Part shown: positions 28,801 to 34,950 of the stretch, one piece after another | Layout: every line of letters begins with the position of its first letter | How positions within the stretch are numbered: the first letter of the stretch is position 1 | Origin: a virus | Length of the DNA stretch: 34,950 bases | IMG/VR virus record: IMGVR_UViG_3300044641_004362 | Location: 1-34,950 of that record | Strand: one strand, 5' to 3' | Notes under the pieces: model-generated | The model's database searches: none | What the model saw: the letters and a program-made list of their open reading frames with translations, nothing else | What the model was told of the DNA's origin: nothing | Position numbers and translations under genes: made by a program

Positions 28801-31800
28801 TCCAGAACTGGCTGCAGAATCAGGCCAACGGATGGCGCGGTGACGGCAAGCCTTTGGTAAAGACCGAGGACACGCGAGCCGAGGACATCCCCGACCCTAC
28901 GCCCGGGTACACCCCCGTGCCGGTGCCCGAAGGCGCGTCGAGGCTCATCAATTCGCTCATGGGCCTGCGGAACGCCATCGACTACGGTGAGGGTGCATCT
29001 GCGTCCCAGTCGTTTGTTCAACGTCTGGCGAAGGCCAACGGGGCGGCAGTTGTTGAGTCCCGTCAGGTACCGGGTCGTAAGGCCGGTGAGACGGTGCCAG
29101 CGAACGAGTTCAACCTCGTCAACAAGGAGCTGCGCGACATCGGATTCGACCCGAAACTCTTCCACGTTGCAATTGAGCAGCTACGCCTGAATCGCATCGT
29201 CGATCCCGTCAAAGTTCGCGAAGACCTGAACGTCCGCGCTCCGGTGCAGGGGACGATTCAGATCGGATTCATGCCCCGTGCGCTCCCCATCCCGGAGCGA
29301 TTCACCGGAACGGGCGAAGAGGCGGGGCGTCGTGGAGCGAAAGTAACTCCTCCGGGCTTCTTCGCTCGATACGACACCGAAGACTACATTCGCGGAGGAA
29401 AGTACGTCGATACGGGATCGGGAGAAGACATCACCGGACGCGTGTATCAGACGGGCTCCATCGACGTAAGTACCGGAAGGCCGAGCCTTCAAACGTCGGA
29501 CGTTCAAGCGGCTCTTCCAGCCTCGGGTCGAAAGATTCGTACCAACCTCTTCAAGCAGTCCGCTGGATGGAAGTGGGTTGGAGAAGCCCCGTCGCCAACC
29601 TCTACGTTGGTTAGCGTCGAGATCGGCAACGACCACGTTTACACGCTCAACGCGCAATTCGACACGCCAGTCGAGCTGGCCCGCTACGCTGAAAAGAAAA
29701 GCGAGCCGCGTTTGCGCCCGACTACCCGCGGCGTTCTGCAGGTTGGAGATAAAGTGGGCGAGATCGAGGTCCGCGGACGTGTCCATCCGGTGTACGACAA
29801 GGTCACCACGGCCACCGACGCCCCGGGCCGAGGCATCGTCAATCGCGGTGAAGACTCGCGGCAGTTCATGCCCGCGGGCAACGACGACACGATTCAGGTC
29901 GCGTCCGACTATGTCCGGAAGGCGTTTCGCCGGGAGTACGAGCCGCACACGACCTACGACCAAGTCCCAGAAGACCTGCTGAAGGAGATCGCCGACTACT
30001 TCCAGAACGTCGCAAAGCATGAACCTGACTCGCCTGAGGTGCTGCGTGCGTATCAGGCGATGGCAGACGAAACGGTTGAGCAGTACAAGGCGATGATCGA
30101 TGCCGGTATCGAGCCTGAGCCGTACAACGGCGTGGGCGAGCCGTACGCGTCGTCGGAAGAGATGATGCGTGATGTGCGCGACAACAAGCACCTGTATTTC
30201 CTCCGCACCGACAGCGCGTTTGGTCAAGGCACGCAGGACTCCTTCAATCCGTTGCTGGAGAAGAGCGGTCTGAAGATTGGGGACTTTGAGCTGCTGGTGA
30301 ACGACGTGTTCCGTATCGTTCACGACTACTTCGGGCACACCCAGCAGGGACTTCAGTTTGGACCACGAGGTGAACTCAACGCGTGGAAGAGCCACTCCCG
30401 GATGTACTCCGATGCGGCTCAGGGAGCTGTGGCGGCTGAAACTCTGGCGCAAAACGCGTGGGTCAACTTCGGCCAACACCTCCGTCGGGACGACGGCTCG
30501 ATCCCCAAGAAAGGTGACCCCGACTACGTTCCGCCACAAGACCGTCCGTTCGGCGAGCAGAAGAACTTCCTTGTTCCACCGGAGCTCATCGAGGCCGCTC
30601 TTGGCCCCGCGAATCGGGACTTCCGGTTTATGGTCGGCGAGACCACTGCCCCCGAGGCTCCGCTGGCGGAAGAGACGCTGCCGACTACGGTGGGTCCGTT
30701 GGCTCAAGAAACGGCAAAGCCTAAGATCAGCCCCGCCACAGAACTTGAGTTCACGCCCAAAGCGTCTGAAATTGAAATCGGAGACGCGGCAGATCGAGTG
30801 AGCACTCGCGTTCCTACAGCCAAAAAAGCGACCGAGAACGCTCTCACGAGTCAGCTCGTTATCACGTCAAAGGATGTCGTCGGGGATGCTGACGCAGCCA
30901 ATCGAGTGGCATCGCTTATTCGCTCTTATCCCGGAACGCCAAAGGGCATCAGGTCTCCCAAGGCTTTGATCGCTGAGTTCCAACGCCAAATTTCGGACAA
31001 CCTCGTTTGGCTGCATGACCAGTTCGATGCGGAACTTCGAGAACGCGCCAAACTGTGGTATGACGGTGCTCGGAAGATCACCGAGGACTGGTCGAACACT
31101 TACGACATCCCACGCGTCGGTATTGCGGGAGCTCTGGCGTCGCTGTCTCCTCAGAAAGACTGGTTCATGAACGTGGACTTGGCCCGACGCGTGATTGAGA
31201 CTCGGGCCAACCTGCTGAACGAGGTAGTTCCGCAAGAGGCAGTCAACTGGTTCAAGGGTAAGTTCGGAAAAAAGAACCCTAAACTACTACAGGCCATCGA
31301 AGAAAGCGTCGGAAAACCTTTTTCTGATATCGGACTCCTCGAACGGGCAGTCATTCTACGCGCTTACGACGAACTAAACTCGCCGAGGTCATACCAGATC
31401 GTTACGCCTGAAGGAGCTTTCTCCGGACCAGCTCGCAACGCTAACGGAAGGCTCTCCAAAGTTGCGTGGGGCGGTTTCGGCTCCATCGCGAAGGCTCTTT
31501 CTAGCATCGAAAATCCGACGCGCTCGAACGTGTCTCAGCAGCTCGGCGAAGAGCACAAGGTGCGCAATTTCTACAACAACATTCTTCTTCCGAACGAGAT
31601 CAACTTTGGAGATGTGACAATCGATACGCATGCTGTTGCCGCTGGGCTACTGCGGCCTCTGGCTGGCGGAGACATCGAAGTCGCTCAAAATCTCGGTGCG
31701 GGATACTCTTCTGCGTTCACCGGAGCCTCCGGAATTTACGGAGTCTACGCCGATGCTTACCGAGACGCCGCGGAGCGTCGTGACAGGCTTCCACGCGAGA

Positions 31801-31982
31801 TGCAGTCGATCACTTGGGAAGCTGTTCGTCTGCTCTTTACACCGGAGTTCAAAACGGCCACAAATAAGGCACGAGTCAACGCCATCTGGCAGCAGGTCAA
31901 GGAAGGAAAAATCTCACCCGATGAAGCCCGAAAACAAATCTACGAAATCGCCGGAGGAATTGGAACCCCTTCGTGGAAGTGA
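25875..31982 (+). CDS. Giant polyvalent virion protein, multi-enzyme
   Basis: 2035 residues. N-terminal ~350 residues are helical. Two Gly/Ala-rich hydrophobic stretches (~355-400 and ~430-475) could insert in a membrane. A zincin-type site follows: HEVGH (H585, E586, H589) with a second acidic helix LIEEVISENF (636-645). Residues 727-830 are Pro/Ala-rich with a 13-residue tandem repeat. Next come helical and beta regions, and a conserved-looking domain (~1365-1555) with HDYFGH (1483-1488), GELNAW (E1500) and H1507. The C-terminal domain (~1670-2035) has LSPQKDW (1757-1763), K1895 and VTIDTHA (1914-1920), which together resemble the HhH-GPD DNA glycosylase pattern. Such giant proteins of podoviruses enter the cell with DNA; I infer this one delivers several activities. 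Promoter P5 drives it; its 3' end overlaps the next gene by 62 bases. Confidence 0.6.
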   Translation: METPSKSVGDVFAESWKAEEENLNSPEVQAARTLAENLNASGLPALKRLFDETPDSPTRGMIEYILREKTAEKMQELGEVDGYENTLRWLSENKRDNQIDDLFVDAAFDIIKEKARQPQPGVSMQDVIEFGKATPDVFDDLAKGLYGIIRYTPQAAFETAREIKIEELNRARKVLGMEPVKQPETPATKLLSYGALQGTYETGRLLQRLGRIVTLGVEDFDDESIRERFKEDLDLIDTMVSFERGQTKAKDEKTGKPVQVVAEEDVEMISPIGEFASIDNAASFGAGVLAKNLTKAGAKTLSQRLVSAAPRLMTIAERRTAQASAEEAARQAVSLPRRALGTTVESVGTAAQKVAESPVARGTIAGGITLASGGSVPAAAMAAMGGGSSVGRQVVKNLPGAITRTGKAIKAPITGPVGKLNEIVSDLTRGAVAGTATMAPLALPAETVEERATLLAGGAVAGGFGAGADVARNSVRQFGRSMWTPSSQVVPESQRAKTTAYGTADLDAAHAAYVSQLPADSANRIEALRDLIGDKNELYVIDPATYDSLDQTQAGGAKSSGVVYATGQNGRRIALVRGGSESLMHEVGHVVFNSLPASSQKQLRDAVLDGYTTEELEQMREYYTSRGIDLPDTDTLIEEVISENFQVALNGSPLSQLGTPGNLAARIYNSVGILAERVGLRGIVPGADVVTSQTLQFTPSFIAVNAINALRQAGQFDLAGTAGPVTTPGGPASAAPTPPEAVPTPAEAPVAPEAPPPAGVAPEAPAAPPPVGVAPEAPAAPPPVGAAPAAPAAPAVTPISVTPAEPGQTTPRPARSIYTKPGQREAIAGPQEPEKRATPEVEEANRQTISTELEKLRGSRRPFEVSYSSAVEAEKPEASSDLTEPQRAEQRALADAGEAAGVGDQFREIYNKVMVPYKLRTTKTGSTTLFAFSLDKVIRNIDMLGGWLQRNPDAAARLARVTGVQSLESPEFRTQFQNWLQNQANGWRGDGKPLVKTEDTRAEDIPDPTPGYTPVPVPEGASRLINSLMGLRNAIDYGEGASASQSFVQRLAKANGAAVVESRQVPGRKAGETVPANEFNLVNKELRDIGFDPKLFHVAIEQLRLNRIVDPVKVREDLNVRAPVQGTIQIGFMPRALPIPERFTGTGEEAGRRGAKVTPPGFFARYDTEDYIRGGKYVDTGSGEDITGRVYQTGSIDVSTGRPSLQTSDVQAALPASGRKIRTNLFKQSAGWKWVGEAPSPTSTLVSVEIGNDHVYTLNAQFDTPVELARYAEKKSEPRLRPTTRGVLQVGDKVGEIEVRGRVHPVYDKVTTATDAPGRGIVNRGEDSRQFMPAGNDDTIQVASDYVRKAFRREYEPHTTYDQVPEDLLKEIADYFQNVAKHEPDSPEVLRAYQAMADETVEQYKAMIDAGIEPEPYNGVGEPYASSEEMMRDVRDNKHLYFLRTDSAFGQGTQDSFNPLLEKSGLKIGDFELLVNDVFRIVHDYFGHTQQGLQFGPRGELNAWKSHSRMYSDAAQGAVAAETLAQNAWVNFGQHLRRDDGSIPKKGDPDYVPPQDRPFGEQKNFLVPPELIEAALGPANRDFRFMVGETTAPEAPLAEETLPTTVGPLAQETAKPKISPATELEFTPKASEIEIGDAADRVSTRVPTAKKATENALTSQLVITSKDVVGDADAANRVASLIRSYPGTPKGIRSPKALIAEFQRQISDNLVWLHDQFDAELRERAKLWYDGARKITEDWSNTYDIPRVGIAGALASLSPQKDWFMNVDLARRVIETRANLLNEVVPQEAVNWFKGKFGKKNPKLLQAIEESVGKPFSDIGLLERAVILRAYDELNSPRSYQIVTPEGAFSGPARNANGRLSKVAWGGFGSIAKALSSIENPTRSNVSQQLGEEHKVRNFYNNILLPNEINFGDVTIDTHAVAAGLLRPLAGGDIEVAQNLGAGYSSAFTGASGIYGVYADAYRDAAERRDRLPREMQSITWEAVRLLFTPEFKTATNKARVNAIWQQVKEGKISPDEARKQIYEIAGGIGTPSWK
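28140..28256 (+). repeat. Three tandem 39-bp Pro/Ala repeats in the giant gene
   Basis: Three 13-residue units, PP(A/V)GVAPEAPAAP with the last being PPVGAAPAAPAAP, starting at residue 756. The first two units are nearly identical in DNA. They likely encode an extended Pro-rich spacer between the peptidase-like region and the next domains, and they could change copy number by slippage. Confidence 0.8.
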
Positions 31983-32130
31983 CGCCGTGATCGACTTCAT
32001 GCTCCGGCAGGACCTCCCGCTGACTCGGGATGTGTATGTCGGGCTGGCATTCGATCAGCCTGAGCCGGAACTCGGCGCGGAAGAACTTGCGACCATTCCT
32101 TCGGTGTTTCGCCAACAAGACAAGCTATGA
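31921..32130 (+). CDS. Small phage protein, 69 aa
   Basis: The ATG at 31921 is preceded by AAGGAAGG about 14 bases upstream. The product contains FMLRQDLPLTRDVYVGLAF, a pattern (M-x-R-Q-x-x-P-L-T-R-x-x-Y) I recognise from short phage proteins of unknown function, and ends with an acidic ELGAEELATIPSV. The frame lies inside the last 62 bases of the giant gene; later starts at 31987 (GTG) or 31999 (ATG) would avoid most of that overlap and give 44-47 residues. The stop overlaps the endolysin start (ATGA), so it may be coupled to lysis. Function unknown. Confidence 0.6.
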   Translation: MKPENKSTKSPEELEPLRGSDAVIDFMLRQDLPLTRDVYVGLAFDQPEPELGAEELATIPSVFRQQDKL

Positions 32131-32756
32131 CGCCCAACGATTTCACGGTGAAGTTCACGCCGCCGGTCATGGCCTCTGCGCCCTTGGCCGGTGCGACCGT
32201 AAGCCCCAAGGCCGCGAAGCCCAAGGCCCAGCCGCTCGCCGCCGAACCGGCCCCGGAGCCCGACGAAGTGATCGTCGCGGCGCGTGAGTACATCACGGCC
32301 AACGAGGGCGTGAAGAACAAGCCCTACAAGGACACGAAGGGCTTCTGGACCGTCGGCATCGGGCACCTCATGACGCCCGCGGAGCAGAAGTCGATGATCG
32401 GTCGCACGCTGTCCGATCAGGAAGTGAACGACATCTTTGCCCGTGACCTTGCGTCCAAGGCCAAGATGGCCAAGCGCGAGCTGGGCAAGGCGTACGACAC
32501 GCTGCCGAAGGAGGCCAAGGTGGCCATCCTCGACGGGTTCTTCCGCGGCGACATGTCCGGCTCACCGGAGGCCCTGAAGCTCATCCGCGCCGGAAAGCTG
32601 CCCGAAGCAGCCGACGAGTACCTCAACAACAAGGAGTACCGGGAGTCCGTCGCGATGAACAAGCGCGGCGAGAAGCACGGGGTCGCGGGACGCATGGAGC
32701 GCAACGCCGCCGCCATCCGCGCCGCCGCCAACATTTCCAAGGCCCTGAAAAAGTAG
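32127..32756 (+). CDS. Endolysin, T4-type lysozyme (GH24-like)
   Basis: 209 residues; cleaves peptidoglycan between N-acetylmuramic acid and N-acetylglucosamine in this family. Catalytic E60, D69 and T75 sit in NEGVKNKPYKDTKGFWTVG with the same 9- and 6-residue spacings as E11, D20 and T26 of T4 lysozyme. The C-terminal lobe is helical (LPKEAKVAILDGFFRGDM, GVAGRMERNAAAIRAA). The first ~45 residues are a Pro/Ala/Lys-rich flexible extension with no signal peptide or SAR helix, so export probably needs a holin or the protein acts from the virion. It is coupled by ATGA to the 69-residue gene. Its stop TAG is part of promoter P6. No holin gene is adjacent. Confidence 0.9.
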   Translation: MTPNDFTVKFTPPVMASAPLAGATVSPKAAKPKAQPLAAEPAPEPDEVIVAAREYITANEGVKNKPYKDTKGFWTVGIGHLMTPAEQKSMIGRTLSDQEVNDIFARDLASKAKMAKRELGKAYDTLPKEAKVAILDGFFRGDMSGSPEALKLIRAGKLPEAADEYLNNKEYRESVAMNKRGEKHGVAGRMERNAAAIRAAANISKALKK

Positions 32757-32765
32757 TCGTATACT
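32754..32765 (+). promoter_or_regulatory. Phage promoter motif P6, near-leaderless
   Basis: TAGTCGTATACT, identical to P3, with TATACT at 32760-32765. Predicted start near 32772, six bases before the ATG at 32778. It shares its TAG with the endolysin stop codon. No SD follows. Confidence 0.65.
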
Positions 32766-32777
32766 CACCTACCCGTC

Positions 32778-33032
32778 ATGATCGAATACCGCGGAGAACG
32801 TTTTTCCGGATACAACAAGCCCAAGCGCACGCCCGGCGAAGGCAAGAAATTCGCCGTGCTCGCGAAACAGGGTGACGACGTGCGCCTCGTCCGCTTCGGT
32901 GACCCGAAGCTCTCGATCAAGAAGCACATCCCGGGTCGCAAGTCCAACTACTGCGCCCGCTCGGCGGGTCAGGGCAACACCTCGAACAAGCTGTCGGCGA
33001 ACTACTGGTCCCGCCGTCAGTGGTCCTGTTGA
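32778..33032 (+). CDS. Small basic phage protein, DUF6321-like
   Basis: 84 residues. The order FSGYNKPKRTPGEGKKFAVL, VRLVRFGDPK, a central KSNYCARSAGQG and a final LSANYWSRRQWSC matches my memory of the DUF6321 pattern (GYNKPKRTP, KLIRFG, then SAAYWANKVKW) found in marine phages and giant viruses. Function is unknown. It is very basic and could bind nucleic acid. It is the first gene behind promoter P6. Confidence 0.6.
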   Translation: MIEYRGERFSGYNKPKRTPGEGKKFAVLAKQGDDVRLVRFGDPKLSIKKHIPGRKSNYCARSAGQGNTSNKLSANYWSRRQWSC

Positions 33033-33035
33033 TTT

Positions 33036-33566
33036 ATGGCCGCTCCCCTCGACAACGCCACGATGATGCAGCCCGTCGCCCCGACCAATACCCCGGTCGA
33101 GGCCGAGCTGCCCGCGCCCCTGCCTGACATCATCGCGGGGACCGTGCCCGGCATCCTCGTGCCGCCCGTCAGCGAGGCGACGATGGGCGAGCCGGTCGTT
33201 GAGGCCGTCGTCCAGAATTTCGGACGACTCCCGGAGCTGGGGCTCGAAGTTTTCGAGCTGCCGGACATGTCAACCATCGTCTACAACCCCGATGTCCTGA
33301 CGGAAGATGCCCTCCTCGAAGCGCAGGCGAACGGAACCATCGAGCAGCTCGTTACCCCTGCCGTTGCCCAAGCGGCTGAAAACGCCGCTCCGACGCAGGC
33401 GGCTGCTCCTCAAACGGCTCCGCTCGCACAGGCCACGTTAACCGGTCCCCCGCCCGTCAACGAGTCCCGCCTCACGACGGCCCGTATCCAGAATTTCGCG
33501 CCGCGTCAGGTCTCGCCGATTGAACCGAAGCCGGTCATCAACGCGGTGAGCAAGCGGGCGATTTAG
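33036..33566 (+). CDS. Hypothetical Pro/Ala-rich protein
   Basis: 176 residues, not recognised. The N-terminal half is Pro-rich (MMQPVAPTNTPVEAELPAPL), with one likely folded core (EPVVEAVVQNFGRLPELGLE, ELPDMSTIVYNPDVL) and a low-complexity Ala/Gln/Pro region (~112-140). It looks like a disordered linker or tail-type structural protein. No signal peptide or membrane segment. Its stop TAG (33564-33566) overlaps the stop of the convergent gene, and a weak hairpin follows. Confidence 0.55.
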   Translation: MAAPLDNATMMQPVAPTNTPVEAELPAPLPDIIAGTVPGILVPPVSEATMGEPVVEAVVQNFGRLPELGLEVFELPDMSTIVYNPDVLTEDALLEAQANGTIEQLVTPAVAQAAENAAPTQAAAPQTAPLAQATLTGPPPVNESRLTTARIQNFAPRQVSPIEPKPVINAVSKRAI

Positions 33567-34195
33567 CCCTTCGGCTTTTTGACCCGACGGCTCCGCTTCT
33601 TTGGGGCCTCGGGCTCCGGGTCGTTGGGCTGTGGGTCGGCAGGCTCCGGGTCCACGGGCTTCGTGTCGCCGATGCCGTCGAACTCCTCGAAGGCGCGGTT
33701 GAAGTCGTCGATGGCCGCTTTGGGCGTGTCGCCCCACCCCTGCAGGACGTTGTTCGGGTCCACGGCCAGCACCCGGCCCGTCGAGGACCGGTAGAGCTTC
33801 GCACGCATCGCGTAGAACGGCTGGGCGAACATCTTCTTGAGGACGGCGTCCGCCTCCACCCGGTCGGCCTCGGTCTTCAGGAGTCGCTTTGCCGCGGCTT
33901 CCGCGTCGGTGTCGCTGATCGTCCAGCGCACCTGATCATCCACGAGGTTGTCAAGCTGGTGGAAGGTGGAGATGAGCGTACGCTTCGCCGCCTCCTTGAC
34001 CTCCGGGTCAATGTCCACGGGCTCCTCGTTGCCCCCGAACGGGCTCTTCTGGGGCGTCAGGAAGCCCGCTGCGGCCTCCACGATGCCCCGGAGGATCGCG
34101 ACCTGCGCCGCGGTCTTCTCGACGTGCGGGAGCGAATGGAACACGCCCCGCATGCGGCCCTGAGGGGTCTCCGGAGGTTCTGGCGTATCCAGCAT
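33563..34195 (-). CDS. Hypothetical protein on the minus strand
   Basis: 210 residues, not recognised. The N-terminal half is helical (VEKTAAQVAILRGIVEAAAG, then DPEVKEAAKRTLISTFHQLD and EAAAKRLLKTEADRVEADAV). A middle part, LYRSSTGRVLAVDPNNVLQG, looks beta. The C-terminal 35 residues are a charged Pro/Glu/Asp linker ending in KKRSRRVKKPKG, a strongly basic tail that may bind DNA. It is the last gene of the minus-strand operon after the HNH and sigma-like genes (one-base gap to the HNH gene). A small-terminase or DNA-binding regulator is conceivable but not shown. No SD seen. Confidence 0.55.
   Translation of the reverse strand: MLDTPEPPETPQGRMRGVFHSLPHVEKTAAQVAILRGIVEAAAGFLTPQKSPFGGNEEPVDIDPEVKEAAKRTLISTFHQLDNLVDDQVRWTISDTDAEAAAKRLLKTEADRVEADAVLKKMFAQPFYAMRAKLYRSSTGRVLAVDPNNVLQGWGDTPKAAIDDFNRAFEEFDGIGDTKPVDPEPADPQPNDPEPEAPKKRSRRVKKPKG
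33565..33580 (+). terminator. Weak candidate terminator at convergent gene ends
   Basis: AGCC (33565-33568) pairs with GGCT (33573-33576) around a CTTC loop, followed by TTTT. The stem is only 4 bp and lies inside the coding end of the convergent gene, so it is doubtful. It is the only hairpin-plus-T-run found where the + strand operon ends. Confidence 0.3.
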
Positions 34196-34196
34196 G

Positions 34197-34553
34197 TCAG
34201 AGCTTACGTCGTGCAGCCCGTCGTTCCGCGGTCGTTTTGGTCTTGTGACACGGCTTGCAAAGAATTTGGAGTTGGTCTGGCGTCGGGAACAGGAGCCGTC
34301 GGGAGAATGGACCCACGTCCTCGAACGACTTCAGACTACCGGCGGGCACGATGTGGTCAACGTGCGTTTCTTTCTCCGCAAACCAGCCACCGCAGGCCGC
34401 GCAGGGGTACTCGTACTTGAGCCTCGGATTGTTTCCGGTGTAGGGGCGACGAACGGCGAGCCTGCACTCCCGGATCGACGGCATCTGCATCGACAAGCGG
34501 CGCAAGACAGAGCGGATACGGGAGAGAATGTAAGCCTCGGTCCACGCCTTCAT
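34197..34553 (-). CDS. HNH endonuclease
   Basis: 118 residues. It has a CxxC (CAAC), then HVDHIVPAG, the HNH core with its metal-binding DH pair, then a final CKPCHK. The two Cys pairs form a structural zinc site in this family. HNH proteins near phage packaging genes often support terminase cleavage; others are homing nucleases. The N-terminus is helical and Arg-rich (YILSRIRSVLRRLSMQ), likely DNA-contacting. It overlaps the upstream sigma-like gene by four bases (34550-34553), so it is co-translated. Which of the two roles applies cannot be decided here. Confidence 0.85.
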   Translation of the reverse strand: MKAWTEAYILSRIRSVLRRLSMQMPSIRECRLAVRRPYTGNNPRLKYEYPCAACGGWFAEKETHVDHIVPAGSLKSFEDVGPFSRRLLFPTPDQLQILCKPCHKTKTTAERRAARRKL

Positions 34554-34950
34554 TGTTTGCGGAAGAAAAAACGGATCGTTTTGATCGACTCATCGTAGAT
34601 GGCGATGGCCCGCTGGCGGCTGATCTTGTACCGCCGTGCGAGTTCCGTGAAGGTCTTTGGTTCGGTCTGCAGGCGTCCTCGGACGATGTACTGGGCACGC
34701 TCGCTCAGGCGGCTGATGGCTCGGTCTAACTCCTCCTTCATCGAGTCCCGCTCCGCGTTCTCGTGCACGTTGTCTGGCGCGGCCACGTCCATCTGCTCGC
34801 CCTCCGTATCCACGAGCCCGCTGCCCGTTGGCTGGAGGTGCACCTCCGCGTACACTTTCACTTCCTCCACCGTCAGCATCAGCTCCTGCGCGATCTGCTC
34901 GTCGGTGAGGCCCTGAGCCATGAGCTTCTGGACCTTCCGGCTGTGGCGCA
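34550..34950 (-). CDS. Sigma-factor region-4-like transcription regulator, 5' partial
   Basis: The frame is open to the window edge; the ATG at 34921 would give 123 residues, but the upstream codons (RHSRKVQKL) continue smoothly into a helix-turn-helix (GLTDEQIAQELMLTVEEVKV), so the true start may lie outside. After an acidic linker, residues ~62-120 (from that ATG) match sigma-70 family region 4: ISRLSERAQYIVRGRLQ, then TFTELARRYKISRQRAIAIY and SIKTIRFFF, closely like RpoD (LEEVGKQFDVTRERIRQIE) and RpoH (LQELADRYGVSAERVRQLE). No region 2 is present in what is visible. It could contact a -35 site or host RNA polymerase. It is coupled to the HNH gene. Alternatives are another HTH protein such as a terminase small subunit. 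Confidence 0.6.
   Translation of the reverse strand, partial: RHSRKVQKLMAQGLTDEQIAQELMLTVEEVKVYAEVHLQPTGSGLVDTEGEQMDVAAPDNVHENAERDSMKEELDRAISRLSERAQYIVRGRLQTEPKTFTELARRYKISRQRAIAIYDESIKTIRFFFRKQ

Overview
The window looks like about 35 kb of a tailed, probably podovirus-type, bacteriophage genome that is GC-rich overall. It is densely packed: 23 genes run on the + strand and 3 on the - strand, with almost no spacing and frequent ATGA or TAATG overlaps. Signs of a phage include a probable major coat protein, a head-to-tail adaptor and nozzle pair, several long fibre genes, tail-fibre assembly chaperones, a T4-type lysozyme, internal or ejection proteins including a 2035-residue giant, and an HNH endonuclease. 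No terminase, portal, DNA replication, integrase, tRNA or IS gene is visible, so the genome continues on both sides. The host cannot be named. Two features constrain it: nearly every gene lacks a Shine-Dalgarno sequence, and a recurrent AGTCGTATACT element sits directly in front of transcription-unit starts.

Layout. 1-1513: two glycosyltransferase-like genes, the first cut by the window edge. 1514-3015: promoter, 150-base structured leader, probable major capsid gene and a strong terminator. 3023-3936: promoter, then a lipoprotein and a small coiled-coil/membrane protein (possible lysis or membrane pair). 3933-10036: an adhesion module with a collagen-like fibre, a glycine-rich fibre, a seven-bladed propeller fibre and two fibre-assembly chaperone-like genes. 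10091-12015: a 44-residue basic protein and a two-domain glycosyltransferase. 12013-18746: two large fibres that share an N-terminal anchor; one is collagen plus pectate-lyase-like beta-helix, the other has about 22 copies of a 17-residue repeat and a C-terminal S74 chaperone. 18749-22216: acidic protein, adaptor, nozzle and two tiny genes. 22214-25834: a C1q-like protein and two coiled-coil internal proteins. 25856-31982: the giant polyvalent virion protein. 31921-33566: small genes and the endolysin. 33563-34950 (- strand): an unknown gene, an HNH nuclease and a protein with a sigma-factor region-4-like helix-turn-helix.

How the genes may work together (inference). The + strand is a late, virion-building region. 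Transcription is probably started by six copies of the TATACT element. At five of them the predicted start lies 0-6 bases before the start codon, giving leaderless messages; only the capsid gene has a long leader. Later genes in each operon seem to rely on stop/start coupling. The minus-strand sigma-like protein could be the regulator that reads these promoters. Glycosyltransferases beside Thr-rich collagen-like fibres suggest that the virion surface is glycosylated. The giant protein carries a zinc-peptidase motif, a second His/Glu-rich domain and a C-terminal domain that resembles the HhH-GPD DNA glycosylase fold, so it may deliver several enzymatic activities into the host with the DNA.
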